From the NCBI GenBank assembly GCA_013001695.1, contig JABDMC010000061.1, positions 1-34,255 of the forward strand: DNA of 34,255 nt, in the 5' to 3' direction. Position 1 is the stretch's first letter; every line of letters begins with the position of its first letter. Below, piece after piece: positions 17,455 to 25,885 of this stretch. The translations under genes and the position numbers were made by a program. This DNA comes from Akkermansiaceae bacterium. GTDB lineage: Bacteria > Verrucomicrobiota > Verrucomicrobiia > Verrucomicrobiales > Akkermansiaceae. The notes under the pieces were generated by a model, which was given only the letters and a program-made list of their open reading frames with translations, did no database searches and was not told the DNA's origin.

Positions 17455-18141
17455 TCAGTTCGCGATGATGAACTTCGGGTCGAAGAAGGAGAGGGCCTCC
17501 TTTTCCCCCTTCTCGTTCTCGAAAACCATGACCACGTAATTCCCGCGGTCCTGGGCCTTGAGGGTCAAGAGGCGCTCGCCCTTGTGGGACACGATGGCGC
17601 GGACCTCTCCGCTCCCGATCTGGAAGCGTTTGGCCTTCAGGCGCGGCACCGCGGCCTTGATGGTCTTCTCGGACATCCCTTCGAAAACCTCCAGCGGCAG
17701 CTCCTTCTCGCGGCAGAAGGATATCAAGGTCACCCAGAAGCCACTCTCCGGCGTGTTTTGCCCGAGGCGGGCGAGCCTCAGGTTCCATCCGATGATCTCT
17801 CCGAGATCGTCGAGGTCCGCTTCGGCATAGGCGACAAGCGTCTGCGTCTGCCCGGCCGCAATGTCGATCTTCCGTTTCGCCGGGTTGCAGCCGGTCTTCT
17901 TCACCACGAACTCATGGGCCCCCTGCTCCATGCCGATCCCGCCGGTCCGCTGGCCGAGCTTGTATCCCTTCTTCCAGAGCGATTTGCCATCGACCTCGAA
18001 GAAGGTGTTTCCTTCTCCCGGCGATACCACGCTCATGAAGCGCACGAAGCCGATCTTCGACGGATCCCGTTCGTCCTGGGCCGCCGCCATCGGAGCGGCG
18101 CCCAGGGCCACCGCGCACATCCACCTACAAATCGCGTTCAT
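17455..18141 (-). CDS. Hypothetical secreted protein, last gene of the pseudopilin-cassette operon
   Basis: Start MNAICRWMCAVALGAAPMAAAQDERD (Sec-like signal) chosen from the longer ORF. Overlaps the end of the upstream gene by 17 nt. Confidence 0.75.
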   Translation of the reverse strand: MNAICRWMCAVALGAAPMAAAQDERDPSKIGFVRFMSVVSPGEGNTFFEVDGKSLWKKGYKLGQRTGGIGMEQGAHEFVVKKTGCNPAKRKIDIAAGQTQTLVAYAEADLDDLGEIIGWNLRLARLGQNTPESGFWVTLISFCREKELPLEVFEGMSEKTIKAAVPRLKAKRFQIGSGEVRAIVSHKGERLLTLKAQDRGNYVVMVFENEKGEKEALSFFDPKFIIAN

Positions 18142-21100
18142 AAAGCACTCGGACATCGAGCTCATCGGGCTGCAGGGCGCCGGCCTCGTCGCGCCCGCCG
18201 GGGTCGGCGAAAACCTGGAACATCTTGCGGCGGGTGGAAAGAACTTTCACCTCCCCGTTGCCGAGATCCCTGACCGCCTGGCCGATCGTGAAGACGCGGA
18301 AGTTGCGGCTCCGCGTGGTGGCGCTGTTGTAGACCCGGGCGAACACCTCTTCCGCGGCCGCGTCCGACCACTGGATGCTGCTCGACTTGGGATAAAACTG
18401 CTCGTTCCCGAAGACCACCTCCCCGGCCTCGTTCGTCACTTCCGCGAGCTGCGAGGCCGAGGCGTAGGGCCGCCCCGCGATGATGGCATCCGCAAGGATG
18501 TCGGCCTCGACTTCGGACTTGGGGGCCGACAAGGCCGTCGGAATGACCCGCGGGGCGAGGCTGCCGCTCGTGTCGTGGCCGCGCAACTCGACGGCCACCA
18601 GCGGGTCGGCCGCCAGCGGTCCCGCCGCGAGGGCCCGCAGGGTGTCCCGCGAGGCGGTGTTGATGTTCACGTGCCCCCGGATCGTCACCACCCCGCCCTG
18701 CCGCTCGCCGGCGTCCTCCGAGAACGGCTTGCCGCAGTGGAACAGGTCGAGGAGACGCGCCGCGTGGATCCCGGGCCGCAGCCGGCCCGGCCCGGAAAAG
18801 CCGGGGTGCTCCGGGCGGCCGATGCGCAGCGAATTGCCGCCGCCCAGCGTCCCCGATTCCTCGACGCCCCGGATCTCCACCGCCTCCGTCCACTGTTGAA
18901 TCGCCGGCCGCGACGACCGCTTGGCCCACATCGCGGGATCGAAGATGCGGCCCAATTCGGTCTCGCTGTAGTAGCGCCCGAAGTTCGAGATGCGGACCGG
19001 CGCCTTCTCCGGTTCCGAGCCGGGGTGCGGGACGAGGAAGCGCGCATCGTCCGGTCGCCGCGAGCGGTCCGTGGACCGGTTCTGCCGGTAGGCCCGTTCG
19101 CCGAAGTCCGCGTCGTGCCCGCCGTCCGGCCACTCCGACGGGAGAACGCGCCCGTAGATCGTGTTCGGATTCCGGCTGTAGATGCTCCCGTAGCGCACGT
19201 TGCGCCGGTTGGGGCTGTAGTTCTGCGGGTAGGAATTCGCCGACTGCATCGTCTCGGCGTAGTAGCACATCCGCACGTCCCCCATGCCGTTGTAGAACCC
19301 TCCGTATTCACCGAACGACCCGCCGGAGATGTTGGCGCGGGTCTCCGGATGATCGCCGTTGCGCAGACGATTGATGTCGAGGCGCTCCAGCCCCCCGCGC
19401 GACCAGTCGGCCCGCTCCCCGTTCCAGCGCATGACGTAGCTGCTCTGTCCGTCATCGCCGCTCAGCGTGTCAATCTGCCCGGGGAGAAACGCGACGGCGG
19501 GAGCGACATCAATCTTGTAGCGAACCGAGCCGAGGCGCACCACGCGGTGCTCGTTCCCGTCGAGGGAAATCGATACCGGCGGAAAGTAGTAGCGGCCGTC
19601 GTTGCCGTCCTTGGCGAGGTTGTGGTGCGAGCCGCTCTGCTCGTCGTTCGGGTCGATCGCGGCGACCGGCCGGTCGAGCACCTCCTCGTCCATGAAGCTG
19701 ATCTCCGGGTTGCTGCCGTACGGGAAGGAATAGTGGGTCTCGTAGTTGAATTGGTAGTCGCCCTCGATGGGCAGCGGCGACATGTTCCAGAGTTCGGCGA
19801 ACAGCTCGACGGTGAACAGGACGTAGAGGCGCCCGTTCTCGCGAAAAAAGCTCTTGTTGCTCCACGGGAAGGTATCCCCGGCATCGAAGTCGCCGGAATG
19901 GTTCAGCCAACGCCACGTGATGGTGAGGAGAAACTCGTTCACCAGCGGGCAGGAATCGATCCCGCGGTACTCGCCCTCCTTCACGGTCGGCTTCGAATCG
20001 CGGTCGGCGTAGTCGATCATGCTGGCCGCGAGGGTGGCCTCGTAGTCTTCCGGGAACCCGCCGCGCCGCAGGGCCGCAAACTCCGGCAGGGCGCTGCGGA
20101 TGTGCTCCTTGATCTCCGTGACCGCCTCATCCGGATCCTCCTCGAGGAGGCGATTCAGGTTCAGTTTCGGCTCCCCGGCCATGCTGCTGTCGACGCCCTC
20201 GACGTGGGGGATGAGCGACTGCTCGTCATACGGTTGATTGCCGGCGAAGAAGTTCTCCTCGAGCTGCCGGCCGCGCGGGTCGAGGAGGCGTCCCGTGACC
20301 GCTTCGCGCTGCAGCGGCGCCGGGACGCCGAGGTAGGCGAGGAGCGACTCCGGGGTTCGCGCGAAACTCTGCCCGCCGGCGCGGACCAGGTCGTCAAACT
20401 CGGTCGTGTCGCGCTGAAGTGTCGCGGGGTCGAGGGCGTAGGCGGCGGCCTGGTTCAGGTTGGACTTCACCCCGCCGGACCCGTCGGCGGCCCGGTCGGG
20501 ATTCACCCCCGGGGCCGGCCACGGCGGCGGATACCGGTCGGAAGCCTCGGTCGGCGCCGGCCAGTTCGCCCGCCAGTTGTCGGGCCAGAGTTCATTCGCC
20601 CGGGCGTGCCGGTCGTCCTTGAGGGCGTTGCCGGCCATCCCGGCCTCGAGGTAGGCCTGCGTGTCCTCGAGCCAATACGCGTAGCGGGCGACCTTCTTCC
20701 CCCCGGCGTCCTCGATGTACCGCCAAGCCAGGACCGGCGGCTTCTCGGAGCGGATCGGGCGCAAGGAAACGCGTTCGTCCGCATCCGCCGGCAGCCCGGG
20801 GTCGTCCGGCAATTCGAGGACCTCCGTGGAGGCCGCCTTGCGTGCCGCCGAATACAACGGCTCGTAGTCGTAGTCGTAGAGCGCGCCGTCGAGCCCGCTG
20901 CGGACGAGAAACAGGTAGGGCCGCTCCACGTCCTCGTCGCCGAACCCGTCGCCATCGAGATCGGGGGCGGCTTGGCCGTCGCCGTCGTCGTCATGCGAGA
21001 CCCGGATCGGGGCACGCACCACCGCGTAGCTGTCGTCGGCGGTGAACTCCGAGAGGACGGCCCGCACTTCCGTCAGGGCCGAGCGTGCCGCCAGGTCCGC

Positions 21101-21250
21101 GCGCAGGGCGTTGGTGTGCGCCCGCGCCGAGCGCTGCTCGAGACCGACCACGATCATCAGCCCGCCCAGCAGGACGAGCAGCCCCGCCATCGCGACGAGG
21201 ACGATCGGCAGGGTGAAGGCCGGTCGGCTGCTGGAACTGAAACTACTCAT
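18125..21250 (-). CDS. Verru_Chthon cassette protein A-like
   Basis: 1041 aa. N-terminal pilin-like hydrophobic segment (PAFTLPIVLVAMAGLLVLLGGLMIVVGLEQRSARAHTNALRADLAARSAL), then a very large exported domain. Genomic context with three prepilin-like genes. Confidence 0.8.
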   Translation of the reverse strand: MSSFSSSSRPAFTLPIVLVAMAGLLVLLGGLMIVVGLEQRSARAHTNALRADLAARSALTEVRAVLSEFTADDSYAVVRAPIRVSHDDDGDGQAAPDLDGDGFGDEDVERPYLFLVRSGLDGALYDYDYEPLYSAARKAASTEVLELPDDPGLPADADERVSLRPIRSEKPPVLAWRYIEDAGGKKVARYAYWLEDTQAYLEAGMAGNALKDDRHARANELWPDNWRANWPAPTEASDRYPPPWPAPGVNPDRAADGSGGVKSNLNQAAAYALDPATLQRDTTEFDDLVRAGGQSFARTPESLLAYLGVPAPLQREAVTGRLLDPRGRQLEENFFAGNQPYDEQSLIPHVEGVDSSMAGEPKLNLNRLLEEDPDEAVTEIKEHIRSALPEFAALRRGGFPEDYEATLAASMIDYADRDSKPTVKEGEYRGIDSCPLVNEFLLTITWRWLNHSGDFDAGDTFPWSNKSFFRENGRLYVLFTVELFAELWNMSPLPIEGDYQFNYETHYSFPYGSNPEISFMDEEVLDRPVAAIDPNDEQSGSHHNLAKDGNDGRYYFPPVSISLDGNEHRVVRLGSVRYKIDVAPAVAFLPGQIDTLSGDDGQSSYVMRWNGERADWSRGGLERLDINRLRNGDHPETRANISGGSFGEYGGFYNGMGDVRMCYYAETMQSANSYPQNYSPNRRNVRYGSIYSRNPNTIYGRVLPSEWPDGGHDADFGERAYRQNRSTDRSRRPDDARFLVPHPGSEPEKAPVRISNFGRYYSETELGRIFDPAMWAKRSSRPAIQQWTEAVEIRGVEESGTLGGGNSLRIGRPEHPGFSGPGRLRPGIHAARLLDLFHCGKPFSEDAGERQGGVVTIRGHVNINTASRDTLRALAAGPLAADPLVAVELRGHDTSGSLAPRVIPTALSAPKSEVEADILADAIIAGRPYASASQLAEVTNEAGEVVFGNEQFYPKSSSIQWSDAAAEEVFARVYNSATTRSRNFRVFTIGQAVRDLGNGEVKVLSTRRKMFQVFADPGGRDEAGALQPDELDVRVLYERDL

Positions 21251-22043
21251 CTAACGGCAATCTTGTCTTGAAGGTGCGCATCCGTTTTCCCTCCGCGGAC
21301 CCGGGTCCCTCCCCGAAAAACTGCCGCGCCAGCGGCCAGTCGCCTTCCCAGTTTTCCTCCTTGCTCAGCAGCGCCGCGGTCCGGTCGTCGGTGAGGCGCA
21401 GGGTGAGGTCGACGAAGTCGGGTCCCGCGAGGCCCGATTCCCGCGTCCAGGCTTCCACCTGCCCGCTCTCGGAATTCACCACCCACGGTTCGGCCAGAAA
21501 CTGCACCACGTTGAAGGCCACCGCCTCGTCCTCGAGCCGCTCCGGGTCCGGCTTGGGCGCGAGGAAGTCGTCCCCGTTCCGCAGCATCTCCATGACATCC
21601 GCGCTGCTGATCAACCGCCGGTAGAGCTTGCGCGAATAGGGGCCCGCCTCCCCCTCCAGCTCCCGCGTCACCGCGGTGTAATAGTAGACGAAGCACAGGT
21701 CCCCCGACGCCTTGCCGGCGTCCTGCGCGCTGCGCGGCTTCAGCGCGAAGAACCACGCCTCGCTCGACGGCCACACGCCCTCCCCCTGCCGGATCGAGAA
21801 GGACAGGTCATTCACCGGCGAGGGGCGGATTGTGGCGAGGTCGTCACTGAAGGTCGTCAGGGCGGCCCGGGCCTCCACGTTGGCGTCGATCCGCCCGGTG
21901 GCCGCCGCGTAGCCCTCGCTGCCGCTGCTCATCACCCCGAGCACCACCAGCAGCAGGATCGTCCCGACCGCCATGGCGACCATCAGCTCCGCGAGGGTGA
22001 ACCCCCGGGACCGCCGCGCCGTGATGCCCTTCGCCCTAGTCAT
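21243..22043 (-). CDS. Verru_Chthon cassette protein C-like (prepilin N-terminus)
   Basis: RRSRGFTLAELMVAMAVGTILLLVVLGVM prepilin cleavage/methylation signal. Overlaps the next gene by 8 nt. Confidence 0.8.
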   Translation of the reverse strand: MTRAKGITARRSRGFTLAELMVAMAVGTILLLVVLGVMSSGSEGYAAATGRIDANVEARAALTTFSDDLATIRPSPVNDLSFSIRQGEGVWPSSEAWFFALKPRSAQDAGKASGDLCFVYYYTAVTRELEGEAGPYSRKLYRRLISSADVMEMLRNGDDFLAPKPDPERLEDEAVAFNVVQFLAEPWVVNSESGQVEAWTRESGLAGPDFVDLTLRLTDDRTAALLSKEENWEGDWPLARQFFGEGPGSAEGKRMRTFKTRLPLDE

Positions 22044-22548
22044 CCGTGTGAAGCAGGCGCACGAAGCGCAGTTTGCGGCGGTCGGCCTCCCCGGCCCCCG
22101 GCGGCGTTTCGATGGTGATCTCGACCTTCGAGAGGTCGTTGGCGGCAGGCACGCTCTCCAGCAGGTGGCGTTCTCCCTTCAGCGTCACGAGGAACGCCAC
22201 CTCCAGCTCCCGGGAGCCCGTTGCGTAGGTTTCGGCCTCCGCCTCGGCGAGGAGTTTCCCGGACCGGTCGGCCGTGAACACAAATCGTTCCGCCCCCTGT
22301 GGAAAATCGGGCCAGCTCAGGACTCCCTCGAGCATCTCCCCCTTCCCTTCCCGGGCGCGGTCCAGCTCCTCGAGGACGCTGCGCACCATCAGGATGGCCC
22401 GGGTCTCGTCGGCCGCCTCGGAACTTCCCCGCCCGCCGGTGACCATGAGGGCCATCACCGTCGGGATGACGATCCCGACGATCGCCACCGAGATGACCAC
22501 CTCCATCAGCGAGAACCCGCCGGAGGACGATGCATGGCGCGCCGTCAT
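22036..22548 (-). CDS. Verru_Chthon cassette protein B-like (prepilin N-terminus)
   Basis: SSGGFSLMEVVISVAIVGIVIPTVMALMVTG. Overlaps the next gene by 8 nt. Confidence 0.8.
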   Translation of the reverse strand: MTARHASSSGGFSLMEVVISVAIVGIVIPTVMALMVTGGRGSSEAADETRAILMVRSVLEELDRAREGKGEMLEGVLSWPDFPQGAERFVFTADRSGKLLAEAEAETYATGSRELEVAFLVTLKGERHLLESVPAANDLSKVEITIETPPGAGEADRRKLRFVRLLHTDD

Positions 22549-23264
22549 CGGTTGTCACCCTCCAGGCTACGGGCCCGGCCGGTCAGCCGGCTCAGGTAGA
22601 CGGTGTCCGCGAGGGGCGCCCCGGAGTCCTTCCGCGCCGTGATCAAGAGGGTCTCGTTCCGCCAGGCCCCCTCCCCGACATGAATGCCGATGCGGCCGGA
22701 TCCGGCGGGATGGCTGACCGCCCCGGTGGGTTCAAACACGATGCAGGGCACCTGCACCACCGAGGGCCGGCTCTTCCCCTTCTCCGGAACGCGCACCTCC
22801 AGCGCCGGGGGCTGGTCCAGGGCGTTCAGGGCCCGGTCCGGGTCGCCCGCGCCCGCCTCGCTCGTCAGAAGAATCGTGCGTCCCGGGAGTTTCGTCCACC
22901 GCCGCAGTTGGTCCCCGGCCTCGAGATCGCCCGTGACCTCGTCCCGGACCACCTCGTAGAGCGTCATGGCCCGGCCCCGCGATTCCTCCGGCCCGTCGCC
23001 CAGGCCGACAAATGCCACCGCCGTCGGGTTGCCGCTCGAAACCGCTTCCGATCGCGCCCTCGTCAGCATCGCGGAGATCGCATCCCGGGCGGCGCGCCGC
23101 GCCCGCGGTCCGTCCGAAGGACCCATCGCCGCCACCGTGATTCCCAGCAAGATCGCGATGATCGCGATCACCGTGAGCACCTCCACGAGGGTAAAGCCTC
23201 CCACGCGCCTGGGCGCGATTCGACCAGACGGCGCAGTGGATCCGGCAAGACGGAGGAGATTCAC
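22545..23264 (-). CDS. Verru_Chthon cassette protein D-like (prepilin N-terminus)
   Basis: VGGFTLVEVLTVIAIIAILLGITVAAMG; GTG start (MNLLRLAGSTAPSGRIAPRRVGGFTL). The upstream part of the 344-aa ORF looks non-coding. 4-nt overlap with the next gene. Confidence 0.8.
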   Translation of the reverse strand: MNLLRLAGSTAPSGRIAPRRVGGFTLVEVLTVIAIIAILLGITVAAMGPSDGPRARRAARDAISAMLTRARSEAVSSGNPTAVAFVGLGDGPEESRGRAMTLYEVVRDEVTGDLEAGDQLRRWTKLPGRTILLTSEAGAGDPDRALNALDQPPALEVRVPEKGKSRPSVVQVPCIVFEPTGAVSHPAGSGRIGIHVGEGAWRNETLLITARKDSGAPLADTVYLSRLTGRARSLEGDNR

Positions 23265-23579
23265 TGGTGAGGGGGATTTCCCGAAGCGGCACTGCACGCA
23301 GCGTGCCACCACTAAGTAAACACAGGATCCCCCCCACGCCAACCCCTCAGGAGCTATTCCAGCGACGCGGCGGGCCACTGTGAAAAAGCAGCCCCACGGC
23401 GGCACCCGGGCCCGTCCCGCAACCGCGGATGCAAGGATTTGCGGGGTATTTTCCCGGCTCCGGGATGGCCCGCCCCGGGGTCCGGTGGCCGATTCCGGGG
23501 TGCTCGGGCGCGGCCGCCCGCTCCCGCTGGACCGGGGCCGGACGGGAGGCACCCGCCGGCCCCGCCGCCGGGAAACCAA

Positions 23580-24290
23580 TCAAGCGGCCGGCACGCAGCG
23601 CGGCATCTCCTCCGCCGCCCGCCACACCGAGTCCCACTCGAAGTACTCGAGGGCCCCAAACTGCTTTTTGTAGTCGTAGCAGCTCGGTTCGATGGTGGCG
23701 TAGCCGGTGTAACAGTAATCCATGCCCTGCTCCCGGGCGTAGTCGAGCTCGAGCAGCATCGTGAAGATGCCCAGGCGCCGGTTGCTCTCGCCCGGATTGA
23801 ATACCGCGTAAACGCTCGAGCAGGCCCGCTTCCCCAGCGCCAGGAAACTGGCGGCGAGAAGCTCTCCGTGGCGTCGAATACTCACCTGCATGCACCGGCA
23901 GGGCGTTCCGTCGGGTTCATCCCCGAGGAACTCCTCGAGCCGGGACGGAACGTTTCGCTCGAAGCGCGTCTTGTGCACCGCGAACAAGGCGTGCTCTTCC
24001 GGCCCCGGCCGGGCGGGCGAAATTCGCACCTCGAGGTCCCGGTTGCGCCGCATCGTCCGCCGCTGGCTCTTGGACGGCGCAAAATCCGGCACCCGGACCC
24101 GCAGGGCCACCTGCCGTTTCAGGCACATCTCGTCCGCCATCAGGCTCGCCCGGAAGAACTCGGTCCCGAACTGCCTCCAGCCCGCGGCCCACAGCTCGTC
24201 CATGGCTTTCGGGTCCACAAACGCCATGTGCCGGCCTTCCGCCACGAGCGGCCACGAGGCGGGGTAGGTGCCGTACAGACTTTGAGACAT
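23580..24290 (-). CDS. Arginyl/leucyl-tRNA--protein transferase-like protein (ATE/Bpt family)
   Basis: SKSQRRTMRRNRDLEVRI and YCYTGYATIEPSCYDYKKQFGALEYFEWDSVW resemble ATE C-terminal domain motifs. ATG at 24288-24290. Confidence 0.75.
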   Translation of the reverse strand: MSQSLYGTYPASWPLVAEGRHMAFVDPKAMDELWAAGWRQFGTEFFRASLMADEMCLKRQVALRVRVPDFAPSKSQRRTMRRNRDLEVRISPARPGPEEHALFAVHKTRFERNVPSRLEEFLGDEPDGTPCRCMQVSIRRHGELLAASFLALGKRACSSVYAVFNPGESNRRLGIFTMLLELDYAREQGMDYCYTGYATIEPSCYDYKKQFGALEYFEWDSVWRAAEEMPRCVPAA

Positions 24291-24303
24291 ATCTCGTAGA
24301 TGT

Positions 24304-24332
24304 AGTATACACCGGCCCCCGGCCCACCTCAA
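24304..24332 (-). promoter_or_regulatory. Putative sigma70 promoter for the ATE/Bpt-like gene
   Basis: Minus strand TTGAGG, 17-nt spacer, TATACT, then 13 nt to the ATG. Confidence 0.55.
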
Positions 24333-24364
24333 TCCCTTATCGCCCCGGGCGGCCCCGCAACCCG

Positions 24365-25051
24365 CTACGACCCGGGCTGCAACTCCGCCAACACCTCCGC
24401 GGTGTCGCTGAAATCCTCGACGACCACGTCCGCGCCGTGGTCCCGCAATTCCCCGGCCGTGAACGTGCCCGTCGCGACGCACAGCGTCCGCGCACCCATG
24501 GCGCGACCGCACGCGATGTCCTTCGGCGTGTCACCGATCACGATCGCCTCGGATCCCGCGAAGCGCCGCCCGGTGACGGCCTCCGCCCGCGAAAGCGCGA
24601 TGGGCCCCAACTCGTTGCGATCGTGGTGATCGTCCCCGTAGGCCCCGAACCGGAAGTAGCGGCCCAAGCCGTAGTGGCGCGTCTTCAAGGCCGCGCCGCC
24701 CGCGATGTTGCCGGTCAGCAGGCCAATCGTGGCCTCCGCGGCATGCAGGCGGTCCAGGAGCGCTTCCACCCCCGGAAACACCCGGCCCGCGAACGAGCCG
24801 TCCTGCATGTTGGCCTCCAGCCGGACGAGGTAACGCTCGTAGAACACGATGGCCCGTTCCTCGCTCCACTCGATCTCCATCGCCCCGAACAACTGCCTCA
24901 CAATCCCGGAGTCGGTGGATCCGGCGAGGTCCAGCTCCGGCCCCTCGACGCCATACAGCGCTTTCGAAGCCTCCTTGAGGGCCGCCATCCCGGCGCCCCC
25001 CGTGTCGAGCAAGGTCCCGTCAATGTCGAACAAGACCAGGAGGCCGTCCAT
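24365..25051 (-). CDS. HAD-superfamily hydrolase (phosphoglycolate phosphatase-like)
   Basis: LLVLFDIDGTLLDTGGAG; GLLTGNIAGGA; IVIGDTPKDIACGRAMG. Confidence 0.92.
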   Translation of the reverse strand: MDGLLVLFDIDGTLLDTGGAGMAALKEASKALYGVEGPELDLAGSTDSGIVRQLFGAMEIEWSEERAIVFYERYLVRLEANMQDGSFAGRVFPGVEALLDRLHAAEATIGLLTGNIAGGAALKTRHYGLGRYFRFGAYGDDHHDRNELGPIALSRAEAVTGRRFAGSEAIVIGDTPKDIACGRAMGARTLCVATGTFTAGELRDHGADVVVEDFSDTAEVLAELQPGS

Positions 25052-25065
25052 GGCGCCCCCCGGTG

Positions 25066-25761
25066 CTACTCGACCTCGGCCTTCTCCGCGCCGGCCGCGG
25101 GCTCACCCTCGTCGGAGGCGCCTTCCGCGCCCTCGTCCTCGTGCTCCAGATCATCATCGTCGTCGAAATCGTCCTCTTCGATCAACTCCCCGTGCTCGAG
25201 GACGAATTTCCGGTGTTGCTGGGCCTTCGGCAGCGGGGAGAGCACCATCACGATGGCCCGCCCGGCCAGCTTCGGCTCCTGGTCGACGTGCGCCATGTCC
25301 TTCAGGTCCCCCTTGATGCGCTCCATCACCTCGAACCCGATCTCGCGGTGGGCATTCTCCCGGCCGCGGAACTGGAGTTGCATGCGCACCTTGTGCCCGC
25401 CCTCGAGGAAGGTCTCGGCGCGCCCCATCTTCACATTGTAATCGTGCTCCTCGGTCCGCACGCGGAACTTCACCTCCTTCATCCGCGTCGCCGACTTGCT
25501 CTTGTGCTTCTTCAGCTTCGACTGCTCGTACTTCCACTTCCCGTAGTCGACCACCCGGCACACCGGCGGGTCCGCATTCGACGCCACCTCGACGAGATCG
25601 AGGCCCACGGCTTTCGCTTTCTGGACCGCTTCGCGGGTGTCCATGACCCCCAGCTGCTCTCCGCTCTTGCTGACTACCCGGACCCGCGGAGCGCGGATGC
25701 GGTCATTGACGCGCGTCATGTCTCGACGCGCCCGGCGGAATTTTTTCTTCGGCTTAGCGAT
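25066..25761 (-). CDS. infC: Translation initiation factor IF-3, probable ATC start
   Basis: NDRIRAPRVRVVSKSGEQLGVMDTREAVQKAKAVGLDLVEVASNADPPVCRVVDYGKWKYEQ. The annotated ATG is at 25719; the basic N-terminal coding continues in frame to ATC at 25759-25761. Confidence 0.95.
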   Translation of the reverse strand: MAKPKKKFRRARRDMTRVNDRIRAPRVRVVSKSGEQLGVMDTREAVQKAKAVGLDLVEVASNADPPVCRVVDYGKWKYEQSKLKKHKSKSATRMKEVKFRVRTEEHDYNVKMGRAETFLEGGHKVRMQLQFRGRENAHREIGFEVMERIKGDLKDMAHVDQEPKLAGRAIVMVLSPLPKAQQHRKFVLEHGELIEEDDFDDDDDLEHEDEGAEGASDEGEPAAGAEKAEVE

Positions 25762-25885
25762 AACGATCAGGTGCTAGGGTTGGACAAGGGACTCCCGCAT
25801 CGGGATTCCCAAAACTCGTCGTCATGCCCATCAGACCCAAACCTAAGAGACCTTGCATAATCAAGCGCACCGGCCCCGCTCCCGG

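Noticed and set aside
17861-21271. 1136-aa plus-strand ORF opposite cassette gene A
   Set aside because: Shadow frame of the minus-strand gene; low-complexity Arg/Pro/Gly/Val composition and no recognisable domain.
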